Origin: Chryseobacterium sp. 7
Lineage (GTDB): Bacteria; Bacteroidota; Bacteroidia; Flavobacteriales; Weeksellaceae
NCBI RefSeq assembly: GCF_003663845.1
Contig: NZ_RCCA01000001.1
Span: 3,038,001 to 3,102,000 of the forward strand
Direction: 5' to 3'
Length of the DNA: 64,000 nt
The notes beneath the pieces are model-generated. The model searched no databases, was not told the origin of the DNA, and saw only the letters and a list, made by a program, of their open reading frames with translations. The translations under genes and the position numbers were made by a program. Position 1 is the first letter of the stretch; each line of letters begins with the position of its first letter. This document shows positions 8,856-17,545 of this stretch, in pieces.

Positions 8856-9578
8856 ATGCCAAGCCTGCCAAAATGGATCAATGACACCGTAGAAAATGTT
8901 TGGTCCTCAAAATTTAAAGAATGTACCGTTAACCATATAGAAAAAATTACGGAAGAACTTTGCTGTATACGTTTTGAAACCGATTTACAGGATGTTTCCT
9001 ATGAACCCGCCTATGCCATCGGAATAAGAATCAATGACAGGGATTTCAGGAATTATTCTCCTTTCAACTTCAACAGGGAAGCCGGAACTTTTGATGTTTT
9101 ATTTCACCTTCATGATTTGTCTGCAGCCGGAAGTCAGTTTGTAACTCAATTAGCAAAGGGAGATTCCATTAAACTATTAATGCCGAGAGGAAAACAGTTC
9201 TTTGCTCCCGATGCCAGAATTCATTTTTCTGTGGGGGATGAAACATCGTTGGGAAGCTCACTTTCCATTAAAGAAGCGGTAGAGGAATCCGGCTCCACTT
9301 TCATTTGCCTTCATGAGTTAGAGGAATGTTCTGCACTGGAAAAACTTAATTTATACGGCTATCACAGTCCCAAAAACAATACCATGAGAATGATTGAAGC
9401 TTTAAATGATTTTTTGAGGGAAGAAAAAGAGACAATTTCAGATGATGAAGTTGTTTTTTATCTCACCGGAAACGGAGAAAGGATGTCATTAATCAGGAAA
9501 TTCCTTAAAGCAAGAGGAGTTTCTCCCAAATGTATAAAATCGCAGGCCTATTGGATTGAAGGAAAAAAAGGGCTGTAA
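8856..9578 (+). CDS. Siderophore-interacting FAD protein (ferric-siderophore reductase family)
   Basis: A 240-residue flavoprotein. The FAD-binding motif appears as RNYSPF (about 68-73), followed by a conserved FHLHD region, a phosphate loop LMPRGKQFF and the NAD(P)-binding-like start VGDETSLGSSLSIKEA. This is the SIP/ViuB-like layout; these enzymes reduce iron in ferric siderophores in the cytoplasm using NAD(P)H. No siderophore biosynthesis or receptor genes are adjacent. The preceding AraC gene is a plausible regulator. Confidence 0.85.
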   Translation: MPSLPKWINDTVENVWSSKFKECTVNHIEKITEELCCIRFETDLQDVSYEPAYAIGIRINDRDFRNYSPFNFNREAGTFDVLFHLHDLSAAGSQFVTQLAKGDSIKLLMPRGKQFFAPDARIHFSVGDETSLGSSLSIKEAVEESGSTFICLHELEECSALEKLNLYGYHSPKNNTMRMIEALNDFLREEKETISDDEVVFYLTGNGERMSLIRKFLKARGVSPKCIKSQAYWIEGKKGL

Positions 9579-9656
9579 AGTAGCAAGACAACAGTATTTT
9601 TAATTGGTAATTATATACAATTTACATTAATCCTGCTATCTTATTATTATGACCCT

Positions 9657-9728
9657 GTCATTCTGAATGTAACGCAGTGAAATGAATAATCCAGGCTTTA
9701 CATGAGATTCTTCCTTCGTCAGAATGAC
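9657..9728. repeat. MITE-like palindromic repeat, copy 2
   Basis: Begins gtcattctga and ends ttccttcgtcagaatgac, the same ends as copy 1 (241-296), with a longer, imperfectly matched centre of about 45 bp containing an internal aatgtaacgcagtgaa segment. It lies between two convergent genes (9578 and 9836). Confidence 0.75.
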
Positions 9729-9835
9729 AATGGTGTAAAATTTTATGTATTCGCCTTTTACTTTAATAATGAAACTTTATCCGGTAATAAAAAACGTTAT
9801 TACCGGATAAAATTATCATTATTCTTTACACTAAT

Positions 9836-10414
9836 TTATTTCAGTTTCTTTCCTAATTCCTTTACTTTCCTCAGCCATTGAGCCCGCTGTTCATCTTTAG
9901 AATTCCGGATTACCCCGATATAAGTCAGCCTAACGGGTTTCACGCCACAATATTCCAGAATAGATTTTCTGAGCTGATTAACGCTGGGTCTTCCAAAAAA
10001 CAAACGATAATACCAACCCGGCTGATCTAATGTGGTGATCATATGGGCTGTTTTTCCTTTCAAAAGTTTGTCCCACCAGACAGAATTTTCCCGGTATTTA
10101 TAGGCCATTCCCGGTAAAAAAAGACGGTCTATGAATCCTTTCATTAATGCTGGAAATCCGCCCCACCAGACTGGATATACCCAAACAAGATGATCAGCCC
10201 ACTGAATAATTGCCCAGGCTTTCGTCAAATCCGGTTCAAGCTCCATTCTTTTCTGATAGCCAAACTGTAAATTGGGATTGAAGTTTAAATCTCTTATCAC
10301 GATTTCTTTTACCTCAGCTCCTGTTTCCATTGCTCCCAGCCTGTACGCCTCTGCAACACCAAAGTTGAAGGAATCTTTATTGGGATGCCCGTTGATAATA
10401 GCTATTTTTTTCAT
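9836..10414 (-). CDS. Flavodoxin-fold NAD(P)H oxidoreductase
   Basis: A 192-residue protein of the NQO1/KefF (flavodoxin_2) family: start KKIAIINGHPNKDSFNFG (FMN/FAD phosphate loop), then ADHLVWVYPVWWGGFPALMKGFIDR, which forms the flavin and quinone pocket. The family transfers two electrons from NAD(P)H to quinones. Its ATG overlaps the stop of the upstream NAD-binding gene by 4 bp (ATGA), so the two are co-translated. Confidence 0.9.
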   Translation of the reverse strand: MKKIAIINGHPNKDSFNFGVAEAYRLGAMETGAEVKEIVIRDLNFNPNLQFGYQKRMELEPDLTKAWAIIQWADHLVWVYPVWWGGFPALMKGFIDRLFLPGMAYKYRENSVWWDKLLKGKTAHMITTLDQPGWYYRLFFGRPSVNQLRKSILEYCGVKPVRLTYIGVIRNSKDEQRAQWLRKVKELGKKLK

Positions 10415-11433
10415 GATGTGACATTGATATTGATAGATTCATAGGCGTTAAGCTGCGCCATTAATGATAGGGGCTCATGCAGCTGATGGCTAAAATAGAC
10501 CTGATTTTCATGAGGATTTCTCAAGAGTTCTTCGGTGTGCAATACGGCGGATAAAGCGGTGAGCTCTGCCTGCCCTTTCAAACTTTGAAGACTCAGCTTT
10601 TTTTGTCCGGAATGATCATCAATTACGATTTCAAAAACAGCCTGATCTCCGTTTCCACTTGATCCAAAAATCATTTTTCGTTCTTTTAAAGACAGAATAT
10701 TGTAGATTCTGAGGTATTGAAATGATCCCAGCAGCCAGGTAATAAATTTTGAATTATAGGTCATCTTCACGCTCACATCGGAAATTCTTTCCACTTTGTT
10801 GAGAATGTACAAATCCGGGACATCAAAATTATAGGCACTCCTGTTTCCTATTCCATAAGAAAAATTAAAATCTTCAGCATCCAGGAAATGCCGGATAGAA
10901 ACCGGTTTATCATTCTCATAATGTACAAAAGGAACGGCTACATTTTCTGCCATAAAGTGAGCAGAACTCTCCCCTGCCAGATCTTTCACAGAATAGTAGA
11001 CAAAGAGTTTTACTTCATTAATATCTCCTGAATCCGAAAGGGTATTAACCAATCCGGGAACAATGCCGCCCATCCAGCCTGAACTGAAGACAATTCTGCT
11101 GTTTACATCTGATTTTCCGGCAATATCATAAGCTTTTACCAAAGCCGGAGTAGGTTTTGTAATATCCAGATAATCTATCTGATGATTAATTGCAAAGCGA
11201 AGTACGTAGTCTTCTCTGTCATTCACAGAAAGAATGATGAGATGTATTTTTTTCTCAAGAATGGCTTTAAAAGTGGAGGGATCTGTAACATCAATTTTTA
11301 AATCTTTATCTGATTTCCCTCCTTTTCTTCCTCCAATAAAAACAGTAAGATGAGGATTTCTTGATTTCAGGATACGGGAAATTGTTTTTCCTACCAATCC
11401 GTTTCCTCCGATAATTAAAATATTTTGCTCCAT
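10411..11433 (-). CDS. Saccharopine-dehydrogenase-like NAD(P)-binding protein
   Basis: From the ATG at 11433 the protein is 340 residues, starting MEQNILIIGGNGLVGKTISR, a Rossmann GGxGxxG nucleotide-binding loop. The next part (about 30-130) fits a saccharopine dehydrogenase / short-chain NAD-binding domain; the rest has no motif I recognise. A TTG start at 11448 falls inside the TAATTTTG promoter box (11446-11453) and is rejected. Gene order suggests it works with the flavodoxin-fold reductase that overlaps its end, but the reaction is unknown. Confidence 0.75.
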   Translation of the reverse strand: MEQNILIIGGNGLVGKTISRILKSRNPHLTVFIGGRKGGKSDKDLKIDVTDPSTFKAILEKKIHLIILSVNDREDYVLRFAINHQIDYLDITKPTPALVKAYDIAGKSDVNSRIVFSSGWMGGIVPGLVNTLSDSGDINEVKLFVYYSVKDLAGESSAHFMAENVAVPFVHYENDKPVSIRHFLDAEDFNFSYGIGNRSAYNFDVPDLYILNKVERISDVSVKMTYNSKFITWLLGSFQYLRIYNILSLKERKMIFGSSGNGDQAVFEIVIDDHSGQKKLSLQSLKGQAELTALSAVLHTEELLRNPHENQVYFSHQLHEPLSLMAQLNAYESININVTS

Positions 11434-11445
11434 AATTTTTTTTGA

Positions 11446-11453
11446 CAAAATTA
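11446..11453 (-). promoter_or_regulatory. -7 promoter box for the 11433/10414 operon
   Basis: On the minus strand this reads TAATTTTG, an exact TAnnTTTG match 12 bp upstream of the ATG at 11433. It indicates that the two oxidoreductase genes can be transcribed separately from the Crp-like gene upstream. Confidence 0.5.
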
Positions 11454-11486
11454 TAGTGCCTCCATTCCAATCTACAGGACAAATGT

Positions 11487-12056
11487 CTAAAAAGAAATTT
11501 CCTTTCTAATCCGGCTTAAATGCCTTTGGGTAATCCCCAGATAAGATGACAAATATTGCAGCGGAATTCTCTGAATATAATCCGGATAATTTTCAATAAG
11601 CGCAGCATATCTTTGAGTGGCAGTATCCCTTTGAAGCTGAAAAAACCTGTTTTCAAGTTCAAGATATTCCTGCTCAGCAATAATTTTTAAAAACTGAGTC
11701 CAGTTCAGAGCATCCTGAACGAGAACATCCATTTTTTCCTTTTTCAGAATCAGCAGTTCCACATCGGTGATTGCCTGGATACTTTCTTTACTGAGACATC
11801 CTGAAATAAATGATGAGTAAGCAGCAATCATGGTATTGGGAAACTTGAAACAATAGGTCATATCTTTCCCATCATCAGAAGTATAAAAAGATCTGAAAAT
11901 TCCAGAATTGATAAATGCAACTTCTCTGCACCGCTCGCCTTCCTGTACGAAATAATCATTTTTATTCAGTTTTCTGATTTCGAAAAGCTGTAGAAACTCT
12001 TCAATTTCTTTTTCTGAAAACAGATTAAAGCTTCGAAAATAGTCTTGTATCATCAT
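11487..12056 (-). CDS. Crp/Fnr-family regulator
   Basis: A 189-residue protein with a cyclic-nucleotide-binding-type beta-roll (about 25-115, YFVQEGERCREVAFINSGIFRSF) and a short C-terminal HTH (IPLQYLSSYLGITQRHLSRIRKE). No cysteine cluster for an FeS centre is seen, so it is the cAMP-binding-like Bacteroidota type rather than Fnr. It lies 53 bp upstream of the NAD-binding gene and oxidoreductase on the same strand and is their most likely regulator. Confidence 0.85.
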   Translation of the reverse strand: MMIQDYFRSFNLFSEKEIEEFLQLFEIRKLNKNDYFVQEGERCREVAFINSGIFRSFYTSDDGKDMTYCFKFPNTMIAAYSSFISGCLSKESIQAITDVELLILKKEKMDVLVQDALNWTQFLKIIAEQEYLELENRFFQLQRDTATQRYAALIENYPDYIQRIPLQYLSSYLGITQRHLSRIRKEISF

Positions 12057-12123
12057 TTTTAAAAGTAAGGATATTCTAACGAGTTACGAAAATAGATAAA
12101 AAGATGGAAGCAATCTTTTTTAT

Positions 12124-12290
12124 AAACGCAAAGTTTTCATTTTTGTGAGATTTTTATTTAAAGAAAGCAAAGACGGAATCAATTTCATTGATTCTTTTTA
12201 AGCAGTCGAATAAACATATAGCTTCATCAGTGACTTTGTCGATGCCTTAGCTCACTTAAAATAAGATGTTCTAATAGGTTCTTTGCGTTT
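12124..12290. repeat. Intergenic element bounded by a 10-bp inverted repeat
   Basis: aaacgcaaag at 12124-12133 and its exact reverse complement ctttgcgttt at 12281-12290 bound a 167-bp AT-rich segment without an ORF. The layout resembles a small degenerate mobile or palindromic element. It fills most of the first half of the gap between the Crp-like gene and the aminopeptidase. Confidence 0.45.
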
Positions 12291-12351
12291 TCAAATAAAT
12301 CAATTTGGACATTTATTATCATAGCCTATCTGATGAATTTCAATTAACAAC

Positions 12352-12380
12352 AAAAAAAATCATCTCAGGACGAGATGATC
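12352..12380 (-). terminator. Intrinsic terminator
   Basis: Stem gagatgat / atcatctc with a 5-nt loop, followed on the minus strand by eight U. It ends the candidate small RNA. Confidence 0.75.
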
Positions 12381-12438
12381 TACCGTTTTGAATTTACTTG
12401 AGTTATTTATGAAGATATGAATGATGTTTTGTTGTAAC
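12352..12438 (-). ncRNA. Candidate small RNA (promoter to terminator, no ORF)
   Basis: On the minus strand an exact -7 box TATCTTTG (12438-12445) is followed about 80 bp later by a strong hairpin, atcatctc/gagatgat (12359-12379), and a run of eight T (12352-12359). The stretch between has no sensible reading frame. It is separate from pepP, whose own terminator lies at 12518-12551. Transcription is inferred, not observed. Confidence 0.4.
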
Positions 12439-12445
12439 AAAGATA
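12438..12445 (-). promoter_or_regulatory. -7 promoter box with no gene downstream
   Basis: TATCTTTG on the minus strand, an exact consensus match; no clear -33 element. The only thing downstream before a terminator is about 80 bp of non-coding DNA. Confidence 0.4.
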
Positions 12446-12517
12446 GATCAGCCCTGCTTTTTATGCATCAGTGGAATCCCTAGAATTTTATCCGTAAAAA
12501 TACGGTTGTATAAAAAG

Positions 12518-12551
12518 AAAAGCCCTGAAGGAAATACCTTACAGGACTTTT
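12518..12551 (-). terminator. Terminator of the aminopeptidase gene
   Basis: Inverted arms aaaagccctgaagg (12518-12531) and ccttacaggactttt (12537-12551) form a stem of about 14 bp with one bulged base. On the minus strand it ends in a U-rich run, 85 bp after the pepP-like stop. Confidence 0.7.
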
Positions 12552-12636
12552 GGTTTATCTAACAATATTCGGTTTACTATTTAAAGTTCAAGGTTTAAAG
12601 TTATGATTGTCATTCACTTTCACCTCTGAATCTTTA

Positions 12637-14406
12637 TTAAAGCGGACTTACCAATTGGAGGAACCATTCTTTCACTTCTCCTTCCAAATGAGGAGCAAGC
12701 TTTTCTTCACAGGTTTTGTGGTAACCGTTCAGCCATGCGATTTCGCTTTCCGAAAGAATTTCTTTTACCACTGTATCTTTGAAGAATGGGCAGAACGTCA
12801 AGGTTTCAAATTCATAGAATGTTCCGTGGATTGTTTTTTCTGCTTCTTTTACGGCAATGAGGTTTTCATGACGAATTCCATAATGTCCTTCAAGATAGTA
12901 TCCTGGTTCATTTGAACAAACCATTCCCGGAAGAAGTTCCTGAGGGTTCAGGTCTTTTCTGATGTTTTGTGGTCCTTCATGTACATTCATGAAACTTCCT
13001 ACACCGTGTCCGGTTCCGTGGTTGAAATCTTTCCCTTCCATCCAAAGCGGAAGTCTTGCAATGGCATCAAGGTGTACTCCTTTTGTTCCTTTCGGGAACT
13101 TCACCATTGATAAACGGATTAATCCCTGTAATACCAGTGTTGAATTTCTTTTAAACTCATCAGAAGGAGTTCCTAAGGCAAAAGTTCTTGTAATATCTGT
13201 AGTTCCTTCAAGGTACTGACCTCCTGAATCTACCAGGATTGTTTCCTCGTTGGTTACTTCTTTGCTTCCCTCTTTTTTGGCAGAATAGTGCATGATAGCA
13301 CCGTTATCTTTATATCCTACAATAGATCCGAAACTTTCTCCTACGAAGTTTTCACCTTCTGCACGGAAGCCTCTTAGTTTTTGTCCGATAGAATATTCGT
13401 TCATGGCTTCTTTTCCTGCATTATGCGTTAGCCAATAAAGAAATTTTACCATTGCTACTCCGTCTCTTACCATTACGGTTCTGAAGCCTTCCAGCTCAGC
13501 TTCATTTTTCTGTGCTTTCATCAGATTACCGGGAACAGGAGCTTTGATAAACTGGTTGTCTGCTTTTAATGTTTCAAAAATCTGCTGGTTGCTGTTTGGA
13601 GAAACAAGCACTTTTTCATTTTTGAAGGTCTTCAGGTAATTGTAGAATTCTTCGTAAGGCATCATTTTCACAAAGGAATCATCCATTTGCTTTCTTGCCG
13701 CTACTTCCATTTTCTCTAATCCTGTGAATACAACAGCATCATTTTTAGTAATGACAATGTATCCTAAGAATACAGGGTTACTTTCTACATCGCTTCCTCT
13801 CAGGTTCAGGGTCCATGCAACATCATCCAGACTTGATATGATGTGTACGGTAGCTTCCTGCTTTTCCATTTTCTGACGGATTGCAGCAATTTTATCAGAT
13901 ACAGATTTACCTGCTCTTTCTACCGGATGTACAAAAATAGGATTGGAAGACGGTGTACCTCTGTCTTTCCAGACTTCTTTTAAAAGCGGAAGGTCTACCA
14001 GAGAAATATTTTTAGCATTGAATCTTTGAGAAAGCAGTTCCCAGTTGGCATTAGAAGCTGCAACAGCACTTACTGCCACTTTACCGCCTGAAGGGATTTC
14101 AGAAATAATCCAGTCGATATAATGAGGAGTTCCTTCCATTCCATCCTTGAAAAGATCAATTCCGGAACCATCCAGCTCAATAGCGGCTTGGGTAAAGTAT
14201 CTTCCGTCCGTCCAAAGTCCGGCTTTGTCTTTGGTAACTACCACAAAACCAGCAGAACCCAGAAAACCTGACAGCCATGCTCTCTCCTGCCATTCTTCAG
14301 GTAGGTATTCGCTCATATGAGGATCTGCAGAATATACTATAAATGCATCAACATTATTTTTCTGCATTTCTTCACGAAGCGCAGCTACTTTTTCCTTTGA
14401 AGTCAT
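12637..14406 (-). CDS. Aminopeptidase P (Xaa-Pro aminopeptidase), M24 family
   Basis: A 589-residue cytoplasmic enzyme with two creatinase-type N-terminal domains (about 1-310) and a C-terminal pita-bread M24B domain. Metal ligands are visible: Asp residues in LVDSGGQYLEGTTDITRTF, His in HGTGHGVGSFMNVHEGP, and Glu in CSNEPGYYLEG and IRHENL. It removes an N-terminal residue next to proline using two divalent metals. Length matches the long, three-domain aminopeptidase P form. Expression is probably from the TATATTTG box at 14457-14464; a hairpin terminator follows. Confidence 0.93.
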   Translation of the reverse strand: MTSKEKVAALREEMQKNNVDAFIVYSADPHMSEYLPEEWQERAWLSGFLGSAGFVVVTKDKAGLWTDGRYFTQAAIELDGSGIDLFKDGMEGTPHYIDWIISEIPSGGKVAVSAVAASNANWELLSQRFNAKNISLVDLPLLKEVWKDRGTPSSNPIFVHPVERAGKSVSDKIAAIRQKMEKQEATVHIISSLDDVAWTLNLRGSDVESNPVFLGYIVITKNDAVVFTGLEKMEVAARKQMDDSFVKMMPYEEFYNYLKTFKNEKVLVSPNSNQQIFETLKADNQFIKAPVPGNLMKAQKNEAELEGFRTVMVRDGVAMVKFLYWLTHNAGKEAMNEYSIGQKLRGFRAEGENFVGESFGSIVGYKDNGAIMHYSAKKEGSKEVTNEETILVDSGGQYLEGTTDITRTFALGTPSDEFKRNSTLVLQGLIRLSMVKFPKGTKGVHLDAIARLPLWMEGKDFNHGTGHGVGSFMNVHEGPQNIRKDLNPQELLPGMVCSNEPGYYLEGHYGIRHENLIAVKEAEKTIHGTFYEFETLTFCPFFKDTVVKEILSESEIAWLNGYHKTCEEKLAPHLEGEVKEWFLQLVSPL

Positions 14407-14456
14407 TCTTTTTATTTTTAACCACCGAAAGTTACAAAAAAATTGGTGTCTGAAGG

Positions 14457-14464
14457 CAAATATA
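14457..14464 (-). promoter_or_regulatory. -7 promoter box for aminopeptidase P
   Basis: TATATTTG on the minus strand, exact consensus, 50 bp upstream of the ATG at 14406. Confidence 0.5.
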
Positions 14465-14620
14465 ACGGCTATTTTGCTTCATAATTTGCTATTTTCAAAG
14501 GGTCTTAAAAAAACGAAAGCATTAAACATATTTAACAAAACAAGCCATTTTATAGTAAAAAAAGCTACCACATTATCAAAATAATAATTTTTTGGAAGGA
14601 TTATTGCTTCATTCTACTTC

Positions 14621-15058
14621 ATGAAACAGCAAAACTACAATAACCACAGGAAATTTTATCCGCCCCATCATTTTATCTATCTTCCATTGCTCATTATATT
14701 GGAGATTTTAGGAATCTATAAAATCTGGGACGACCCCGGAAATCAACTGGTCTGGATCCTGTTTTCTGTTGTGATTTTTTTGCTTTTCTATCTGGCAATC
14801 ATGACAAGACAGCATTATGCTCTGGGACTTCAGAACCGAATGGTTATTCTGGAATTCAAACAGCGCTATTTCGAGATTTTCAATAAAAGATCTGATGAAA
14901 CTGCTGAGAAATTGGGGTTTGATCAGATAGCTGCTTTAAGATTTGCCTATGATGATGAATTCAAAGAGCTTCTCTACAAAGCACTTCATGAAAATATCTC
15001 AGGAGATGAAATTAAAAGGTCTATTAAAAAATGGAGAGCTGACCGCCTCAGAATATAA
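14621..15058 (+). CDS. DUF6526-like membrane protein
   Basis: A 145-residue protein starting MKQQNYNNHRKFYPPHHFIYLP, with two transmembrane helices (about 19-36 and 42-62) and a charged cytoplasmic helical tail (ILEFKQRYFEIFNKRS...). The N-terminal QNYxNHxxxxPxxHF motif fits DUF6526, a Bacteroidota family without known function. It is followed by a small lipoprotein gene 23 bp downstream and then topoisomerase IB, probably as one transcription unit. Confidence 0.65.
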   Translation: MKQQNYNNHRKFYPPHHFIYLPLLIILEILGIYKIWDDPGNQLVWILFSVVIFLLFYLAIMTRQHYALGLQNRMVILEFKQRYFEIFNKRSDETAEKLGFDQIAALRFAYDDEFKELLYKALHENISGDEIKRSIKKWRADRLRI

Positions 15059-15081
15059 AACACCAATAAAAATACCTAACT

Positions 15082-15249
15082 ATGAAAAAGTGGAGCCTTT
15101 ACAGTATAACGATATTGAGTTTGCTTACATTAACAAGTTGTGAAGCAGTAGAAACAATTTTTAAAGCCGGGATGTGGTGGGGAATTATTGTAGTCTGTGT
15201 GATTGTAGGAATTCTTTTACTGATTTTTTCGAAGGGTAAAAACTCTTAA
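15082..15249 (+). CDS. Small lipoprotein with C-terminal TM helix
   Basis: A 55-residue ORF: a lipoprotein signal with the lipobox LTSC (Cys20), a short linker, then a hydrophobic helix GIIVVCVIVGILLLIF and a basic tail (SKGKNS). The spacing (23 bp after the preceding stop, 9 bp before the topoisomerase ATG) supports a real gene in an operon. Similar tiny proteins are common in Flavobacteriia; function is unknown. Confidence 0.65.
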   Translation: MKKWSLYSITILSLLTLTSCEAVETIFKAGMWWGIIVVCVIVGILLLIFSKGKNS

Positions 15250-15258
15250 CCATGCTTT

Positions 15259-16365
15259 ATGGAGAAGAATACAGACCTGGAGATGATTTCTCACCTTAAG
15301 CCTTCAAAAATTGTTAAAATAATGAAGGATCCGGAAGCTTCTGCAAAGGCGGTACATCTTGTGTATACCACCGATGCAGAACCCACCGGAATTACCCGTA
15401 AAAAAACGGGAAAGAAGTATTCTTACTATAAAGACGGCGAAAAGGTAAAGAATAAGGAAGAAATTACAAGAATTAACAAACTGGTGATTCCGCCAGCATG
15501 GGAAAATGTATGGATTTGCGCTCTCGAAAATGGACATTTGCAGGCAACAGGTTTTGATGTAAAACAAAGAAAACAATACCGCTACCATCCACTCTGGACG
15601 GCTTTAAGAAATCATACAAAATTTTACAGAATGCTTCAGTTCGGGTACGCGTTACCGGAAATGCGGCTGCATATAGAACAGGATCTTGCATTAAGAAATT
15701 TCGAGAAGCGGAAAATTCTGGCCTTAATTGTAAGTCTTATGCAAAGAACCAACATCCGTATTGGTAATTCTATTTACGAAAAACTGTACGGTTCTTTTGG
15801 CTTAACGACTTTGAAGGATAAACATGTAAAAGTAAAAGGACAAAAAATAACATTCTCTTTTAAGGGTAAAAAGGGGGTTATGCATCATGTTGATCTTAGA
15901 AGCCAAAGGCTGGCCAGGCTGGTTCAGAAATGTAAGGATATTCCGGGGAAAGAGCTTTTCCAATATTTAGATGATGAAGGAAACAGACATTCTATAGATT
16001 CCGGAATGGTGAATGATTATATTAAAGAAATAAGCGGCGAAGATTTTACGGCCAAAGATTTCAGAACATGGTCCGGAACAGTAGGCGCTCTGATTGCTTT
16101 TAAAGAAATAGGGTATGCAGAAAATGATACCCAGAGTAAAAAGAAAATAAAAGAGGCTTTGGATATGGTGGCAGAGAATCTGGGAAATACCTCAGCTGTA
16201 TGCAGAAAGTATTACGTTCATCCTCTGGTTATTAATCTTTACGAAAACAACACCATCAAAAAATACCTTGACGAGCTTGAAATCATTGAAGAAAATGACG
16301 GAAAAGCTGATCTTACAAAAGAAGAAAAGCTGGTTTTGAAAATGCTGGAAAACGAGAAGATGTAG
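15259..16365 (+). CDS. DNA topoisomerase IB (poxvirus type)
   Basis: A 368-residue protein with an N-terminal TopIB domain (GITRKKTGKKYSYY..., LVIPPAWENVWIC, GFDVKQRKQYRYHPLW) and a catalytic domain (MQRTNIRIGNSIYEKLYGSFGLTTLKDKHV, FRTWSGT). The active-site tyrosine is in CRKYYVHP, most likely the second Tyr (about 319). The enzyme relaxes supercoils through a 3'-phosphotyrosyl intermediate without ATP. Length suits bacterial viral-type TopIB. It follows the small lipoprotein by 9 bp. Confidence 0.93.
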   Translation: MEKNTDLEMISHLKPSKIVKIMKDPEASAKAVHLVYTTDAEPTGITRKKTGKKYSYYKDGEKVKNKEEITRINKLVIPPAWENVWICALENGHLQATGFDVKQRKQYRYHPLWTALRNHTKFYRMLQFGYALPEMRLHIEQDLALRNFEKRKILALIVSLMQRTNIRIGNSIYEKLYGSFGLTTLKDKHVKVKGQKITFSFKGKKGVMHHVDLRSQRLARLVQKCKDIPGKELFQYLDDEGNRHSIDSGMVNDYIKEISGEDFTAKDFRTWSGTVGALIAFKEIGYAENDTQSKKKIKEALDMVAENLGNTSAVCRKYYVHPLVINLYENNTIKKYLDELEIIEENDGKADLTKEEKLVLKMLENEKM

Positions 16366-16375
16366 GACGTTTGCA

Positions 16376-16468
16376 TGTCAATGGTGAATATGCTTCGCAG
16401 TAAATTTTTATTCTGTACTTCATCAACTCATTGACGATTACTTGCGCAGCAAAAATTGACTATTGACA
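16376..16468. repeat. Dispersed intergenic repeat (gtcaatggtgaat family), copy 1
   Basis: Contains gtcaatggtgaatatgcttcgcag and ends attgactattgacatt, with inverted gtcaat/attgac arms. Related sequence occurs at 19849-19890 and 49071-49186. It lies between convergent genes. Confidence 0.5.
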
Positions 16469-16491
16469 TTACACAAATTCGATTCTTTATC

Positions 16492-17382
16492 TCATACTGA
16501 AATCCTGCTTTTGTTCAAAAACTGAGTTCTGTATTCCTTCGGGGTAATTCCTGCAATTTTTTTGAAAAGCTGGGTAAAATGCGACGCAGTATGAAAATTC
16601 AGTTCGTAGGCAATCTCTGCAATATCTTTACTGGAATGAAGTAATGCTTTGCTGTAATTGATATCTATCTCATTGATCCATTGTTTCGGTGATTTTTGGG
16701 TAACTCCTTTTACGCATTTATTCAGATAGCTTTCTGTTACGGACAGTTTATCGGCATAAAAAGCGACTCTTTTTTCCACCACATGGTATTTGAACAAAAG
16801 ATCCCGGAACTGAAGAGACAGCTCCATAGGACGTGTCGCAGATTTGTGATGGGTATCAGAATCCGTACTCAGCATTTTGATTAAAATAAGATGAAGCATG
16901 GTTACCACCACATCATTGATATTCAGATTATTCAACCATAATTCCTGTTCCATGATCGGGAGAAGCTGGATAATGGTTCCATAGGTCAGACTATCAAGAT
17001 TCAGGAAAGGAGTCATAAAAAAGATACTGCTTTTATGTTTCGGAAGTTCCTGTTCAGACAGAATGTTATTTTCATAGGCAAGAAAGAATCCTTCAATATC
17101 GTCTGATAATTCTACGGTTGCGGTAATTGTTCCTTGTTTGATAAAGATTACTCCTCCTTTTTCGGCATTATATTCTTTATTTTCAAGATACTGTCTGATA
17201 TGCCCGTTGGTAACGAAAATAATAAAATTGAACGTGGTACGGTACGGAATCACCGGCATCAGAATACCTTTAAGATAGTTTTCTATCCGATACAGCTGTA
17301 TATCAGCATTATTGGCTAATGTCTTATCCGTAATATTCGGAAGAAAAAGCTTTTTATATTGAAAATTGGATAGTACTTCCAT
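16492..17382 (-). CDS. AraC-family transcriptional regulator
   Basis: A 296-residue protein: N-terminal sensor region (about 20-130, IFVTNGHIRQYLENKEYNAEKGGVIF) and a C-terminal AraC domain (about 195-290) with LSVTESYLNKCVKGVTQKSP and IAEIAYELNFHTASHFTQLFKK plus ITPKEYRTQF. It is the first gene upstream of the urease region but on the same strand and beyond its end, so a link to urease is unproven. A near-consensus ATATTTTG promoter box lies just upstream. Confidence 0.88.
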   Translation of the reverse strand: MEVLSNFQYKKLFLPNITDKTLANNADIQLYRIENYLKGILMPVIPYRTTFNFIIFVTNGHIRQYLENKEYNAEKGGVIFIKQGTITATVELSDDIEGFFLAYENNILSEQELPKHKSSIFFMTPFLNLDSLTYGTIIQLLPIMEQELWLNNLNINDVVVTMLHLILIKMLSTDSDTHHKSATRPMELSLQFRDLLFKYHVVEKRVAFYADKLSVTESYLNKCVKGVTQKSPKQWINEIDINYSKALLHSSKDIAEIAYELNFHTASHFTQLFKKIAGITPKEYRTQFLNKSRISV

Positions 17383-17459
17383 ATCCTTGTTATGATTATT
17401 TAAAGTTATACAAAATATTTTTAAAGCAGAGAAGGCAAAAGAGTGAAAGAATAGCCACG

Positions 17460-17545
17460 AAACCCGAATCCCGTACTTTATTCTCCAACCCTTATACTCC
17501 CAAACGCTCTCACCCTCTCACTCTCCCACTCTCTTACCCTCTTAC
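17460..17545. repeat. Pyrimidine-rich degenerate tandem repeat after TonB-receptor gene
   Basis: A C/T-rich tract of the form ctctcaccctctcactctcc immediately after the receptor stop (minus strand), with loose 8-9 bp periodicity. Related tracts follow the urea transporter, the UreH-like gene and pruA. Confidence 0.5.
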
